A stretch of 64,000 nucleotides of DNA, taken from NCBI RefSeq assembly GCF_010728725.1, contig NZ_AP022606.1:1736001-1800000 (forward strand). Reading direction: 5' to 3'. Source of the stretch: Mycobacterium branderi (lineage in GTDB: Bacteria; Actinomycetota; Actinomycetes; Mycobacteriales; Mycobacteriaceae). Shown piece after piece: positions 31,343 through 39,222 of the stretch. A model generated the notes under the pieces. It was given only the letters and a program-made list of their open reading frames with translations, was not told where the DNA came from and did not search any database. Numbering within the stretch: position 1 is the first letter of the stretch; each line of letters begins with the position of its first letter. The position numbers and the translations under genes are program-made.

Positions 31343-31771
31343 ATGACCGAAACACCTGAACCCCCGAAGCCTCCGCCACCTCCACCGCCGCCACCACCGC
31401 CTTATGCGGCTCCGCCGAGCAGGCTCTACCAAGCCGCTGCGTGGGTGGTGATCGTCGCCGGCATCGTCTTCATCGTCGCGACGATCTTCTTCACCGGCGC
31501 TGCGGTATCCGGGCACCAGCACTACCGCCATCACCACCACCACGGCATGTTCGGGCCCGGCGGGCCGCCCCCGCCCGGGACCGGCCAGTGGCTGTTCGTC
31601 GTTCCGGGCGCACCCGGTGGCCCCGGCATGGGCCCGGGTGGCCCCGGCGGCCCGCCGATGATGCCCGGCGGCCCGGGCATGGGTCCCGGTATGAGCCCCG
31701 GCCCGTCGCCGTCGACCACTGCGCCGGCGCCTCCGCCGCCGCCCGCACCACCGCCGCCACCGCGCCCGTAG
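31343..31771 (+). CDS. His-rich, Pro/Gly-rich single-pass membrane protein (copy 2)
   Basis: 142 residues from ATG 31343. Layout repeats copy 1: a polyproline head (PPPPPPPPPPPY), one TM helix (AWVVIVAGIVFIVATIFFTG) nearly identical to that of copy 1, a His cluster (HQHYRHHHHHGMF), and a longer Gly/Pro/Met tail. The upstream bases before both starts (GCGCAT, then GAGGCATGA) are also alike, so the duplication included the ribosome site. Likely a small envelope protein; metal binding is possible. Function unknown. Confidence 0.75.
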   Translation: MTETPEPPKPPPPPPPPPPPYAAPPSRLYQAAAWVVIVAGIVFIVATIFFTGAAVSGHQHYRHHHHHGMFGPGGPPPPGTGQWLFVVPGAPGGPGMGPGGPGGPPMMPGGPGMGPGMSPGPSPSTTAPAPPPPPAPPPPPRP

Positions 31772-31837
31772 CGGGCCCGCCGCGAAAGTCGCAGCCCTAG
31801 GTTCTGTTTCGTGCCCCGGGTTGGCATGATCGAGTCC

Positions 31838-32266
31838 ATGAGCATCGAACTCGTTTTCACCACGGAGTCCACGGCAACCGGCGGCGGCCGCGACGGTCAT
31901 GTGAAGTCATCGGATGGTCGCATCGACCTCGACACCCGGCCGCCGAAGGAGATGGGCGGCAGTGGCGACGGCACCAACCCCGAGCAGCTGTTCTCGGCCG
32001 GGTATGCCGCCTGCTTCCTCGGTGCGCTGCGGCTGGTCGCCGGCAAGTCCAACGTCAAGCTGGACGACGCCACCGACGTCACCGTCCAAATCGGCTTCGG
32101 CAAGGATCCCGCGGGTGGTTTCGGGTTGACCGGCAAGATCATCGGCTACCTGCCGGGGCTGGAGCAGAAGGCCGCCGACGACCTGATGCACCAGGCGCAT
32201 CAGGTGTGCCCGTACTCCAAGGCCACCTGGGGAAATGTCGACATCGACGTGTCGGCCAAGGTCTAA
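31838..32266 (+). CDS. Organic hydroperoxide resistance protein (Ohr/OsmC family)
   Basis: 142 residues. The two redox cysteines are in GYAACFLGAL (about 54) and HQVCPYSKATWG (about 119); other Ohr features are GRDGHVKSSDG, GTNPEQLFSAGYAACF and the terminal IDVSAKV. Ohr proteins reduce organic hydroperoxides with thiols such as lipoamide, and probably mycothiol-linked systems in actinobacteria. No OhrR regulator lies nearby. It is followed three bases later by a secreted protein gene, so the two may share an mRNA. Confidence 0.9.
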   Translation: MSIELVFTTESTATGGGRDGHVKSSDGRIDLDTRPPKEMGGSGDGTNPEQLFSAGYAACFLGALRLVAGKSNVKLDDATDVTVQIGFGKDPAGGFGLTGKIIGYLPGLEQKAADDLMHQAHQVCPYSKATWGNVDIDVSAKV

Positions 32267-32269
32267 CCC

Positions 32270-32911
32270 ATGCGGCGCACCGCTGCCGCAGCGGTGGGCA
32301 TCGGCCTTGCCCTAGCAGCGGCCCCGACCGCGGCCGCCCGCCCCTCGGATCCCGGCGTGGTCAACTACGCGGTGATGGGCAAGGGTTCGGTGGGCAACAT
32401 CGTCGGCGGTCCGATGCGATGGGAGTCCGTGTCCACCGAGCCGTACCAGGGGTTTTGGGTCGACGACCCGGTGTGCAACAACTGGGCCGACATCGGGTTG
32501 CCCGAGGTCTACAACGATCCCGACCTGGCGTCGTTCAACAGCGCCGTCACCCAGACGTCGGCCACCGACCAGGCGCACTTCGTCAAGCAGGCCGTCGGCG
32601 TCTTCGCCACCGGCGACGCCGCCGGCCGCGCCTTCCACCGCGTCGTCGACCGGACCGCCGGCTGCTCCGGCCAGACCACAGCGATGCACCTGGACAACGG
32701 CAGCACCGAGGTGTGGTCGTTCGACGGCGGCCCACCTGGCGCCGCCGATGCGGCGTGGACCAAACAGGAAGGCGGCACCGACCGCCGGTGTTTCAACCAG
32801 ACCCGGTTGCGGGAGAACGTTTTGTTGCAGGCCAAAGTCTGCCAGTCCGGCAACGGCGGTCCGGCGGTAAACGTGCTGGCCGGAGCCATGGAAAACGCGC
32901 TCGGGCAATAG
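32270..32911 (+). CDS. Secreted PknH-sensor-like protein (Rv3705c-like)
   Basis: 213 residues; signal peptide about 1-23 (AAAAVGIGLALAAAPTAAA). Four cysteines (VCNNW, GCSGQ, RCFNQ, VCQSG) are spaced like the extracellular sensor domain of the kinase PknH, which has two disulfides, and the size fits. There is no kinase domain, so this is a free sensor-like or ligand-binding protein outside the membrane. It lies 97 bp before egtA in the same direction, the same place as Rv3705c. Confidence 0.7.
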   Translation: MRRTAAAAVGIGLALAAAPTAAARPSDPGVVNYAVMGKGSVGNIVGGPMRWESVSTEPYQGFWVDDPVCNNWADIGLPEVYNDPDLASFNSAVTQTSATDQAHFVKQAVGVFATGDAAGRAFHRVVDRTAGCSGQTTAMHLDNGSTEVWSFDGGPPGAADAAWTKQEGGTDRRCFNQTRLRENVLLQAKVCQSGNGGPAVNVLAGAMENALGQ

Positions 32912-33008
32912 CGTCGCCAGCCGACGGGAGGATGTCGGTGCCCTCTGGTAGACGGAACGTACGGCTATCGTGGCGGTAGCCGCGGTCGTCCCGGAGGGAT
33001 TGAAGAAT

Positions 33009-34286
33009 ATGGCGTTCGCCGTCGCGTCGCAGCTGGATCACACGCGCCTCGCCGACGGCGCGCTGACCAATGCGGCAGACGCTGCGCAGTACATCACTGA
33101 CACCTGCCTGTCCGATGCGCCGCTTGGCCGGGTCGGCCTGGAGGTCGAGGCGCACTGCTACGACCCGGTCGAGCCGTACCGCAGACCCGGCTGGGAGGAA
33201 ATCAGCGACGTCCTCGAGTCGCTTCCGCCAATGCCGGGCGGAAGCGCCGTCACGGTGGAACCCGGTGGCGCCGTGGAACTTTCCGGTCCACCCACCGACG
33301 GCGTGGCGCCCGCAATCGAGGCGATGACCAACGACCAGGCCGTGCTGCGCAAGGCGTTCGCCGGCGCGGGCCTGGGTTTGGTGCAGCTGGGAACCGACCC
33401 GCTGCGGCCGGCCAAGCGGATCAACCCCGGCGCACGCTATGCCGCCATGGAGCAGTTCTTCGCTGCCACCGACACCGGGGTGGCGGGGGCGGCGATGATG
33501 ACGTCGACGGCGTCGATTCAGGTCAACCTGGACGCCGGGCCGCAAGCGGGATGGGGTGCGCGCGTCCGGCTGGCGCACGCGCTGGGCCCCACGATGATCG
33601 CGATCGCCGCCAATTCCCCGCTGTTGGGCGGGAAATTCTCGGGTTGGCTGTCCACCCGGCAGCGGGTGTGGGGTCAGCTGGATTCGGCGCGCTGCGGACC
33701 CATTCTGACCGCCAGCGGCGACGATCCCGGCACCGACTGGGCGCGCTACGCGCTGAAAGCGCCGGTGATGCTGGTGCATGCCCCGGAAGCCGTACCGGTG
33801 ACGCAGTACGTGCCGTTCGCCGACTGGGCCGACGGGCGGGCGCTGCTCGGCGGGCGCCGCCCCACCACCGCCGATCTGGATTACCACCTCACCACGCTGT
33901 TCCCGCCGGTGCGGCCGCGGCAATGGCTCGAAATCCGTTACCTGGACAGCATTCCCGACTCGATGTGGCCCGCCGTGGTGTTCACCTTGGTGGCCTTGCT
34001 CGACGACCCGGATGCCGCCGACATCGCGGCCGAAGCCGTCGAACCGGTGGCCGGCGCCTGGGACACCGCGGCCCGGGTGGGGCTGGCCGACCGGCGGCTG
34101 TACGCCGCGGCCAACCGGTGTGTGGCCGCCGCCGCGGCGCGGGCACCCGGCCAGCTCGACCGGGAAATGGGCCGTCTGGTCCAGGCAGTCGAGCAGGGCC
34201 GCTGTCCCGCCGACGATTTTTCCGACCGCGTGATCGACGACGGCATCGCGCCGACGGTTACCCGGCTCGCGCAGGCAGACCCGTGA
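33009..34286 (+). CDS. egtA: Glutamate-cysteine ligase of ergothioneine synthesis
   Basis: 425 residues from ATG 33009, with GGAGG at 32993-32997; an upstream in-frame GTG (32970) is not supported by a ribosome site. It is a GCS2-type ATP-grasp-like ligase: [25 protein letters not shown], and [20 protein letters not shown] are family blocks for glutamate, ATP and Mg binding. It joins glutamate and cysteine to give gamma-glutamylcysteine, the sulfur donor used by EgtB. First gene of egtABCDE; its stop overlaps egtB by four bases. Confidence 0.94.
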   Translation: MAFAVASQLDHTRLADGALTNAADAAQYITDTCLSDAPLGRVGLEVEAHCYDPVEPYRRPGWEEISDVLESLPPMPGGSAVTVEPGGAVELSGPPTDGVAPAIEAMTNDQAVLRKAFAGAGLGLVQLGTDPLRPAKRINPGARYAAMEQFFAATDTGVAGAAMMTSTASIQVNLDAGPQAGWGARVRLAHALGPTMIAIAANSPLLGGKFSGWLSTRQRVWGQLDSARCGPILTASGDDPGTDWARYALKAPVMLVHAPEAVPVTQYVPFADWADGRALLGGRRPTTADLDYHLTTLFPPVRPRQWLEIRYLDSIPDSMWPAVVFTLVALLDDPDAADIAAEAVEPVAGAWDTAARVGLADRRLYAAANRCVAAAAARAPGQLDREMGRLVQAVEQGRCPADDFSDRVIDDGIAPTVTRLAQADP

Positions 34287-35560
34287 CGTCACGTGAAACG
34301 CTGGCCCGCGATCTGGCGCGGGCACGCGAGCGCACCCTGCGGCTGGTCGACTTCGACGACGCCGAGCTGTGCCGCCAGTACGACCCGCTGATGAGCCCGC
34401 TGGTGTGGGACCTCGCCCACCTCGGCCAGCAAGAGGAACTCTGGCTGCTGCGCGGCGGAGACCCGGAGCGGCCCGGGCTGTTGCCGCCCGCGGTCGACGG
34501 GCTCTACGACGCCTTCGTGCACTCCCGGGCCAGCCGCGCCGACCTGCCGCTGCTTTCACCAACCGAGGCCCGAAAGTATTGCCGCACAGTGCGATCGGCC
34601 GCACTGGATGCGCTCGACGGGCTGCCCGACGAACCGGATGCGGATTTCGTCTACGCGATGGTCGTCAGCCACGAAAACCAGCACGACGAAACCATGTTGC
34701 AGGCGCTGAACTTGCGCTCCGGTCCGCCGCTGCTGAGTTCGGGCGTCCAGCTGCCGCCGGGCCGGCCCGGCGTGGCCGGGACGTCGGTGCTGGTGCCCGG
34801 CGGACCGTTCGTGCTGGGCGTCGACGCCGCGAACGAACCGTATTCGCTGGACAACGAACGCCCGGCCCATATCGTGGACGTCCCGGCGTTCCGGATCGGC
34901 CGGGTCCCGGTCACCAACGGCGAATGGCGACAGTTCATCGACGACGGCGGCTACACCGATAAGCGGTGGTGGTCGGCGCGGGGTTGGGAGCATCGGCAAC
35001 GCACCGGGCTGGCCGCACCGCAATTCTGGAACCCGGACGGGACCCGCACCCGCTTCGGGCACGTCGAAGACATTCCGATGGACGAACCGGTCCAGCACGT
35101 CACGTATTTCGAGGCCGAGGCCTACGCCGCATGGGCCGGCGCCCGGCTGCCCACCGAAATCGAGTGGGAGAAGGCCTGCGCCTGGGATCCGGTGGCGGGT
35201 GCCCGGCGCCGCTACCCCTGGGGGTCCGAGGAGCTGTCGGCCGCGTATGCCAACCTCGGCGGAACGGCGCTGCGGCCCGCGCCAGTGGGCGCCTACCCGG
35301 CGGGGGCGTCGGCGTACGGGGTCGAGCAGTTGCTCGGCGACGTGTGGGAATGGACCACCTCGCCGCTGCAGCCGTGGCCGGGATTCACGCCGATGATCTA
35401 CCAGCGCTACTCGCAGCCGTTCTTCGGCGGGGATTACCGGGTGCTGCGCGGCGGGTCGTGGGCGGTGGAGCCGGCCATCCTGCGGCCGAGCTTCCGTAAC
35501 TGGGATCACCCTGTCCGGCGCCAGATCTTCTCCGGCGTCCGATTGGCCTGGGACGTCTGA
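34283..35560 (+). CDS. egtB: Ergothioneine sulfoxide synthase EgtB
   Basis: 425 residues from GTG 34283. The N-terminal DinB-like domain supplies the iron ligands His46 (DLAHLGQ), His130 and His134 (SHENQHDE). From about 165 follows a formylglycine-generating-enzyme (FGE-sulfatase) domain: [50 protein letters not shown]. With O2 it links gamma-glutamylcysteine to hercynine. Overlaps egtA by four bases and egtC by one. Confidence 0.97.
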   Translation: MTSRETLARDLARARERTLRLVDFDDAELCRQYDPLMSPLVWDLAHLGQQEELWLLRGGDPERPGLLPPAVDGLYDAFVHSRASRADLPLLSPTEARKYCRTVRSAALDALDGLPDEPDADFVYAMVVSHENQHDETMLQALNLRSGPPLLSSGVQLPPGRPGVAGTSVLVPGGPFVLGVDAANEPYSLDNERPAHIVDVPAFRIGRVPVTNGEWRQFIDDGGYTDKRWWSARGWEHRQRTGLAAPQFWNPDGTRTRFGHVEDIPMDEPVQHVTYFEAEAYAAWAGARLPTEIEWEKACAWDPVAGARRRYPWGSEELSAAYANLGGTALRPAPVGAYPAGASAYGVEQLLGDVWEWTTSPLQPWPGFTPMIYQRYSQPFFGGDYRVLRGGSWAVEPAILRPSFRNWDHPVRRQIFSGVRLAWDV

Positions 35561-36252
35561 TGTGCCGTCACCTGGGTTGGCTCGGACGTGAGATTGCCGT
35601 CTCCTCGCTGGTGCTGGACCCGCCGCACGGTCTGCGGACGCAGTCCTACGCGCCGCGCCGGCAAAAGCACGGGCTGCTCAATGCCGACGGTTGGGGCGTG
35701 GGCTTTTTCGACGGCACCACGCCGCGGCGGTGGCGCAGCGCGATGCCGCTGTGGGGCGATGTGTCGTTCGAATCCGTTGCGCCCGCGCTGCGCAGCCATT
35801 GCATCGTGGCGGCGGTGCGCTCCGCGACCGTCGGCATGCCGATCGAGGTCAGCGCCACCGCGCCGTTCACCGATGGCCGCTGGCTGCTGTCACACAACGG
35901 CATCATCGACCGCCGAGTCCTGCCTGCGACCTCAAACGCCGAATCAGTCTGCGACAGTGCAGTCTTAGCGGCACTGGTCTTCGCCCGCGGCGTGGATTCG
36001 CTGGGTGAGGTGGTCGCGGAGCTCGGTGCCGCGGACCCGCGTGCCCGACTGAACATCTTGGCGGGCAACGGTTCTCAACTGCTGGCCACCACCTGGGGCG
36101 AAGCTCTGTGGCTGCTGCGCCGCGACGACGGCGTGGTGTTGGCCAGCGAACCCTACGACGACGATCCCGGCTGGGAGGACGTGCCGGACCGCCATCTGGT
36201 CCAGGTCACCCCGGACGGTATCACTATGACCGCACTGAAGGGACCCCGATGA
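35560..36252 (+). CDS. egtC: Gamma-glutamyl-hercynylcysteine sulfoxide hydrolase EgtC
   Basis: 230 residues. An Ntn-type class II glutamine amidotransferase fold with nucleophile Cys2 (MCRHLGWLG), exposed by Met removal; further motifs are [24 protein letters not shown] and LLSHNGIID. It removes the glutamate from the EgtB product. The ATG shares its first base with the egtB stop and the 3' end overlaps egtD by four bases, so the operon is tightly coupled. Confidence 0.96.
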   Translation: MCRHLGWLGREIAVSSLVLDPPHGLRTQSYAPRRQKHGLLNADGWGVGFFDGTTPRRWRSAMPLWGDVSFESVAPALRSHCIVAAVRSATVGMPIEVSATAPFTDGRWLLSHNGIIDRRVLPATSNAESVCDSAVLAALVFARGVDSLGEVVAELGAADPRARLNILAGNGSQLLATTWGEALWLLRRDDGVVLASEPYDDDPGWEDVPDRHLVQVTPDGITMTALKGPR

Positions 36253-37214
36253 CGCTGTCGCTGTCCAACCATCTGGCCGAGGACTCCGCATATCACGCGC
36301 TGCGGCGCGACGTGCTCGACGGTCTGCGCAGCTCTCCGAAATCCTTGCCCCCCAAGTGGTTCTATGATGCGGTCGGCAGCGACCTCTTCGACCAGATCAC
36401 CCGGTTGCCGGAGTACTACCCGACGCGCGCCGAGGCGGAGATTCTGCGGGCGCACTCGGCAGAGGTCGCGTCCGCCACTGGTGCCGACACCCTGGTGGAA
36501 CTGGGCAGCGGCACGTCGGAGAAAACCCGGATGCTGCTGGATGCGCTGCGTGCCGGTGGCACGCTGCGCCGGTTCGTCCCGTTCGACGTCGACGCGAACA
36601 TGCTGTCCTCGGCGGCGGCCGCCATCCAGCGTGAATATCCCGGTATCGAAATCGCCGCCGTCTGCGGCGATTTCGAGGAGCATCTGGCCGAGATACCGGG
36701 CGGCGGGCGGCGGCTCTTCGTGTTTTTAGGCTCGACAATCGGCAACCTCACCACCGGCCCCCGTGCGCAGTTTCTGGCGTCGCTGGCCGCGGTGTTACGG
36801 CCCGGCGACAGTCTGCTGCTGGGCACCGACCTGGTCAAGGACACCGGCCGACTGGTGCGCGCCTACGACGACTCTGCAGGTGTCACCGCCCGGTTCAACC
36901 GCAATGTGCTCGCGGTGATCAATCGAGAACTCGACGCCGATTTCGACGCCGAGGCCTACGCGCATGTCGCGCGCTGGAACGCCGACGAAGAGCGGATGGA
37001 AATGTGGCTGCGGGCCGACAGCCCGCAACGGGTGCGCATCGGCGCGCTCGAGCTGACCGTCGAATTCGCCGCCGGGGAAGAGATGCTGACCGAAGTGTCG
37101 TGCAAGTTCCGGCCCGAGGCGGTGGCCGCCGAGCTGGCGCAGGCGGGGCTGCGCCGGACCCGGTGGTGGACCGACGGTGCCGGCGATTTCGGTCTGTCGC
37201 TCGCGGTCAAGTGA
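36249..37214 (+). CDS. egtD: Histidine N-alpha-methyltransferase EgtD
   Basis: 321 residues, exactly the usual length. SAM motif [38 protein letters not shown], and the histidine-binding Asn/Tyr region in [19 protein letters not shown]. It trimethylates histidine to hercynine, the committed step of ergothioneine synthesis. Translationally coupled on both sides. Confidence 0.97.
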   Translation: MTLSLSNHLAEDSAYHALRRDVLDGLRSSPKSLPPKWFYDAVGSDLFDQITRLPEYYPTRAEAEILRAHSAEVASATGADTLVELGSGTSEKTRMLLDALRAGGTLRRFVPFDVDANMLSSAAAAIQREYPGIEIAAVCGDFEEHLAEIPGGGRRLFVFLGSTIGNLTTGPRAQFLASLAAVLRPGDSLLLGTDLVKDTGRLVRAYDDSAGVTARFNRNVLAVINRELDADFDAEAYAHVARWNADEERMEMWLRADSPQRVRIGALELTVEFAAGEEMLTEVSCKFRPEAVAAELAQAGLRRTRWWTDGAGDFGLSLAVK

Positions 37215-38338
37215 GCTTGGCGGACGCCTGGCGGGCAGCCCGGCCACCCGTGGCCGGGCTGCACCTGGACAACGCGGCATGCTCGCGGCAGAGTTTCGCC
37301 GCGCTCGATGCCGCCGCACGGCACGCCCGCCACGAGGCCGAGGTCGGCGGGTATGTCGCGGCCGCCGCAGCCGCGCCCGCGCTGGACGCCGGGCGTTCCG
37401 CCGTCGCGGCGCTGGCCGGCATGCCCGATGCCGAGGTGGTGTTCACCACCGGTTCGCTGGATGCACTGGATCTGCTGCTGGGTAGTTGGCCCAGCGGGGC
37501 ACGCACGCTGGCCTGCGTGCCCGGTGAGTACGGCCCCAACCTCGCGGTGATGGCCGCACACGGATTCGCCCGCCGCCCACTGCCTGTCGACGGCGACGGC
37601 AGGGTCTCGGTCGACGAGGCCGCCGCCCGCCTGGCCGCCGACCCGCCCGACCTGGTCCACCTCACCGCGGTGGCCAGCCACCGCGGTGTCGTGCAGCCAC
37701 TTCGCGAGATGGCGTGGCTGTGCGGCGAATTGGGGCTGCCGCTGGTGGTCGACGCGGCTCAGGCGCTCGGCCAGGTGGACTGTGCGGTGGGCGCCGACGT
37801 GACGTACACGTCGTCGCGCAAATGGCTGGCCGGCCCGCGTGGGGTCGGGGCTCTCGCGGTGCAAACGGAGTTGATGCAGCGGCTGCGGCCGCGACTGCCG
37901 CCGCCGGATTGGGTGTCGTCGCTGCCGGTAGCCCAGCGACTCGAGCTCGGCGAATCCAATATTGCTGCGCGAGTGGGGTTTTCGGTGGCACTGGAGGAAC
38001 ACCTGGCGGCCGGGCCCGCGCAGGTACGGGAGCGCTTGACCGAAGTCGGTGCTGCAACGCGCACAGCGCTGGCCGAGGTGCCCGGCTGGCGGGTGGTCGA
38101 AGCCGTCGACGAGCCCAGCGCGATCACTACGCTGGCCCCACGCGACGGCGCTGAACCGGAAGCAGTGCGGGACTGGTTGATTCGTGAGAGGCAGATCATC
38201 ACCACCGCCGCGGGAGTGGAGCGCGCGCCGCTGGAATTGACCGCACCGGTGCTGCGGGTCTCGCCGCACGTCGACATCACTGCTGACGATCTGGCGACCT
38301 TCGCCGGAGTGCTGGCTGAAGCGACTGCGGCTACGTGA
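37211..38338 (+). CDS. egtE: Hercynylcysteine sulfoxide lyase EgtE
   Basis: 375 residues from GTG 37211. A fold type I PLP enzyme of the class V aminotransferase family, with [11 protein letters not shown] at the N-terminus, [12 protein letters not shown] (Asp binding the pyridine nitrogen) and Schiff-base Lys204 in [12 protein letters not shown]. It cleaves the C-S bond of hercynylcysteine sulfoxide to ergothioneine. Last gene of the operon; the 3' end overlaps a convergent coiled-coil gene by eight bases. Confidence 0.95.
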   Translation: MSLADAWRAARPPVAGLHLDNAACSRQSFAALDAAARHARHEAEVGGYVAAAAAAPALDAGRSAVAALAGMPDAEVVFTTGSLDALDLLLGSWPSGARTLACVPGEYGPNLAVMAAHGFARRPLPVDGDGRVSVDEAAARLAADPPDLVHLTAVASHRGVVQPLREMAWLCGELGLPLVVDAAQALGQVDCAVGADVTYTSSRKWLAGPRGVGALAVQTELMQRLRPRLPPPDWVSSLPVAQRLELGESNIAARVGFSVALEEHLAAGPAQVRERLTEVGAATRTALAEVPGWRVVEAVDEPSAITTLAPRDGAEPEAVRDWLIRERQIITTAAGVERAPLELTAPVLRVSPHVDITADDLATFAGVLAEATAAT

Positions 38339-38633
38339 CCGGGTCGCTACGGCCCTGGTCGGCAATCAACGCCTGGATGAGGTCAACTATGTGCTGCTGA
38401 CCGGCCGCTGTGGCATCGAATTTGCCGCGCATCTCGGTGAAGCCTTGATCGACGTGCGTACGAAGGTCGACGAAGTCTTCGCGGAGGGCGTTGAAGCTGG
38501 CAGCAGTCGCCTGCCGAAAGTCGCGGAGCTCGTCGTGGAATGCGGTCACGTCGCGGTCGGCGGCTCCGGCGAGGACGCGAGCGGCAGCTGCATCTTGCTC
38601 ACTTGCTCGTACCCGCCCCGACAGCTCGTGCAC
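38331..38633 (-). CDS. Small coiled-coil protein of unknown function
   Basis: 100 residues, almost all helical with heptad spacing ([20 protein letters not shown], then [20 protein letters not shown] and [20 protein letters not shown]). Similar short coiled-coil proteins recur in mycobacteria, usually unlinked to defined pathways. No TM segment or signal peptide. It lies directly downstream of a decayed methyltransferase gene on the same strand and overlaps the egtE end. Confidence 0.6.
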   Translation of the reverse strand: MHELSGRVRASEQDAAAARVLAGAADRDVTAFHDELRDFRQATAASFNALREDFVDLRTHVDQGFTEMRGKFDATAAGQQHIVDLIQALIADQGRSDPVT

Positions 38634-38699
38634 CTGACGAGAGCCTAGCGTTGGTCACCGCCGCTGTCGGTCCGTCACTAACAGGGTTCCGTGCTGGAC

Positions 38700-39008
38700 A
38701 GTAGCTCGCACCGGGAGCCGCGGCTTGCTGCACCGAGCGCAGGTAGCCGTCGCGGCCCTCGACCGGCAGCGAGTGAAACAGGGTGGAATCGATCACCGTG
38801 TTGAAGCGGCCGTCGTAGCCGCGCAGCGAGGTGATGTCGGCCTGCACGAAAGTGGCGTTGCTCAGCCCGCGCTCCTCGGCGGCCTTGGTAGCGACCGCAA
38901 TCCAGTCGGCGTGAGGTCGACGCCCACCACGGTGTAACCCTCCGCGGCCAACGCCGGTTGCGGCTCACCGCGGTATGCGCTGTCCCAGTCCATGACTTCG
39001 TCGGCCAT
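38700..39008 (-). pseudogene. Decayed SAM-dependent methyltransferase (Rv3699-like remnant)
   Basis: Pieces of a class I methyltransferase lie in two frames. The first (start 39008) reads MADEVMDWDSAYRGEPQPAL and then jumps to AAEGYTVVGVDLTPT, so the SAM-motif segment between has been deleted. Near 38902-38905 a one-base loss shifts the frame; restoring it gives IAVATKAAEERGLSNATFVQ, joined to ADITSLRGYDGRFNTVIDST and HSLPVEGRDGYLRSV. The C-terminal half after APGASY is missing. Without the SAM loop and the C-terminus it cannot be an active enzyme. The intact gene sits at this place in M. tuberculosis. Confidence 0.8.
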
Positions 39009-39222
39009 GGACCCAACGCTACCGTCAGAGTCGATCCATCTCGCGGGACATTCGGGCCGCTTGGAAATAGCCGCCCTCGCGTCGCGGATAGCGCGGTCCG
39101 GGCAGGTATGCGGCAGCCCGTCGCGCGGAGGCCGGCGTCGCCACGGATCGCGGGAGTATGTGCGCCATGACGACATCGTTGCCTGCGGCGGGTGACGTGT
39201 ATTGCGTAGCGGAGTACTCGAA
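39009..39222. other. Intergenic stretch with no supported gene
   Basis: 214 bases between the LuxR-type regulator and the methyltransferase remnant. Only short open frames are present. I found no hairpin, repeat or promoter worth naming; it may be eroded sequence belonging to the decayed gene. Confidence 0.4.
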
